A stretch of DNA of 34,139 bases from contig JBBBWG010007779.1 of NCBI GenBank assembly GCA_037176905.1, forward strand, positions 121,997 through 156,135, read 5' to 3'. The stretch's first letter is position 1; each line of letters opens with the position of its first letter. The position numbers were made by a program, and so were the translations under genes. A model generated the notes under the pieces. It had not been told where the DNA came from. It saw nothing but the letters and a program-made list of their open reading frames with translations, and ran no database searches. This DNA comes from Azolla pinnata (Eukaryota; Streptophyta; Polypodiopsida; Salviniales; Salviniaceae). This document shows, piece after piece, positions 32,060 through 34,139 of this stretch.

Positions 32060-34139
32060 GTATCATCTAAACCTTGCTTGTGACACTCGATTGATGCTAT
32101 TTCCCCCTAGAGAACTACATTTGCAACACCAACTGAAATCCAGTTGGATCGACCTACGCATGACCTACCTTTCACAGTAATAACCACAAAGTACGCTCCT
32201 CTTTATATGTGTCCAAAGTTCAAAGCATGGGCTGAGTGAGTAATACATGAAGTAAATTAGTGTTTATGATTCATGCAACTTCTATGAGGATTTTTGTGTC
32301 GAATGATGGTACGCTGATCAGGCTCAGTGTTTGTATATGGTCACATATGCGAGATAATTAAATTTCTAGCTAAGTATGTACAAACTCCATATTCCTCTGC
32401 AAAGTTGTGCTCTTGTACATGTGGCGTCCCTAGACCCTTTAGAAGACTGCAGCCATACTCTGTTTCATGAAGCTTAGCAGGTAATTCCTTGAATCGAGTG
32501 GATCTAATTTACCGGGACATGGAGAGGAGAGTCAGGGTGTTTAAAGTTAGGGTCTTTAAGATGCAGCTGAAACACGATACTATCTTTCGGAATTGATTCA
32601 GATGTAATTTCCGATTGCAGTTGAGTAATGATTCATCCCTTAAGGATATACTCGCAAACACGTTTTTCGATAAATGTTTATGTAGAATTTTTTTTTAAGT
32701 AGAAAAGTTGAAGTACAAGTTCTCATCAAATAGTTCCATTTAGAGATAATGGACCTAGCTCTATTGCAGTGTTCTAATCACCATGTGAGTTTCTATACCA
32801 CCCGTACCCAAACTTTGAAGGAGACATGAGTGTAAGTTTGTGTTAAAAAGAAAGTAAGCGACAATTGTTCTATAGTGATCAGATTGTTCTATAGTTATTG
32901 CATATAGCATTAAAGAGACAGGTGTGGAGGCTGATATTTGCATTCGATTTAGGGTATAAACTCTAGAACTATTATGACATTGACAATTGTAAAGACTTTC
33001 TTGGGCAAGACAAAATTTGTTTTCTCCAGAAGTAGTCTCGTTTTAGTAACGAGATTGATTTGTTGGATCAAATTGCACTCATTTTGCAGGCTATGTCCAA
33101 CAACGCTCAACTACATTGAGAAGGGCTGGGAGAAGTGAGAATCAACAGGCAAACATAAAGAAAACACTTGATACTGGACGGCAAATCTTGATACACAGTC
33201 ACATTGTATCTTTTTTTTTTCTATGTAGAATAGGAAGATGTTAAAGATGCTCTTTCGTTTTAAAGAGGAAAGGGCGAAATGGTTTGTTTAATGTAAATTG
33301 GGTATACGTTTTTATGCAATGATAATGATACAGTGCTTTGTTGACGAAATGTGCATCGGAAAACCTTGATTGTTGTATTGCATCTGCATATTTTCAATTG
33401 CAAGGCCTGTTTTAAGAAGTGGGAATCAACCGCCCCAAACTTATTGTTTAAACTGAATGTAGTGCTTGAGAAGGCATTGAAGACGAAGAAGTGCAAACAC
33501 ATTGATGTTAAATTTGGAAGTCTTGGTTTGAAGGTTGTCTTTTGAAAGTTCGGAGCATCAGCTCAAATTCATCAGGATGGATTAGTTTGCTACATGGCGG
33601 GTGCTATAATTGTAGCCCCCATCCCGTAAATTCAATAGGTAGGCCTGGGTTGACGGATAATAGCCGTGTTGTTAAGGAAGATCATGATTGGCTCTTTGTT
33701 TGATATATCAAAGTGAAGATGCTGTATTCGAGTAGAGGTTATTAGGGGCATCGTGCTGTTATAGCGGGTGTCAGCATAAGTGGAGTACCATGAATGTATG
33801 GTATGGTGAAATCTTGGTGGTTAGCTTGTGGAGCTTCTCCTGCAGGTGGGTGGTACGTGAGGAAAGTCAGGAACAGTTGGATGCACAGCGGAATTCCTTA
33901 ATCTAAGCATATAGGTTCTGTGAACACAAAGCATAATTTGACTCCTCCGTGTATTACAAGCCCACTTACTGCACACACTCTTATACAGAAATGCAGTGCA
34001 TAGTGGGCGATCCAGATCGATCGCGGGCGATGCTTGTGCTTGAATATCGGCAGTATACAAAAGAGAGAGAGCCAAAGGTTTTTGAGAAGGGAGGCTCACG
34101 GGATGTACAAGAACGGATTGTGTGTCGGGAGTTGGCAGA
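32060..34139. other. TraB 3' UTR and right-hand intergenic DNA
   Basis: AT-rich sequence without recognised exons, RNA genes or element ends. The few open frames (60-92 codons) are isolated and lack splice-flanked or conserved neighbours. Confidence 0.5.

Noticed and set aside
1-34139. tRNA, rRNA, known plant miRNA precursors, LTR or viral elements
   Set aside because: Scanning by eye for T-arm consensus, common conserved miRNA sequences, reverse transcriptase or integrase motifs and long direct terminal repeats found none; a software search could still reveal weak cases.

Overview
The window is plant nuclear DNA. It holds a chloroplast-targeted PSII assembly factor (Psb27), an RCD1/SRO protein (a plant-only family), a plant-type small-RNA-degrading-nuclease relative and an MTP6-type metal transporter, all with ordinary plant introns. 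GC-rich, Ala/Ser-rich first exons (PSB27, eIF3g, the LEA-2 gene, SRO) beside AT-rich later exons suggest a flowering plant, perhaps a monocot; that placement is inference.

Layout, left to right. (1) 1-1341, minus: five exons of a GPN-loop GTPase, GPN2/QQT1, running off the left edge. (2) 2550-3590: a promoter-like stretch, a protease-like scrap, a short direct repeat and an unrecognised minus-strand open frame. (3) 3593-7516, plus: nine exons of an SDN exoribonuclease homologue whose frame is open but in which all five DEDDh catalytic residues are replaced. (4) 8671-13201, plus: twelve exons of an MTP6-like cation diffusion facilitator. (5) 15803-16513, minus: PSB27. (6) 17180-18293, plus: eIF3g, divergent from PSB27 across a 666-bp shared upstream region with its own tandem repeat. 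(7) 18294-22285: mostly non-coding, with a Mutator-like MITE (20068-20563) and a 12-unit trinucleotide-based minisatellite (21109-21682). (8) 22286-23095, plus: a LEA-2/NHL membrane protein swollen by Gly/Ala/Asp and poly-Ser runs. (9) 23096-26910: non-coding, with a four-copy minisatellite. (10) 26911-29159, minus: an SRO (WWE-PARP-RST) protein in five exons. (11) 30633-32059, plus: a six-exon TraB-family protein with a transit-peptide-like N terminus, divergent from SRO. (12) 32060-34139: nothing recognised.

The genes are independent housekeeping or stress genes, not a cluster with one job. The most unusual locus is the SDN homologue. Three RNA or translation genes (GPN2, the SDN homologue, eIF3g), two predicted mitochondrial proteins (MTP6, TraB) and one chloroplast protein (PSB27) are present. 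No rRNA, tRNA, CRISPR array, LTR element or viral fossil was recognised. Exon limits were worked out by eye from splice consensus, reading phase and remembered family sequences; no alignment or transcript data were available.
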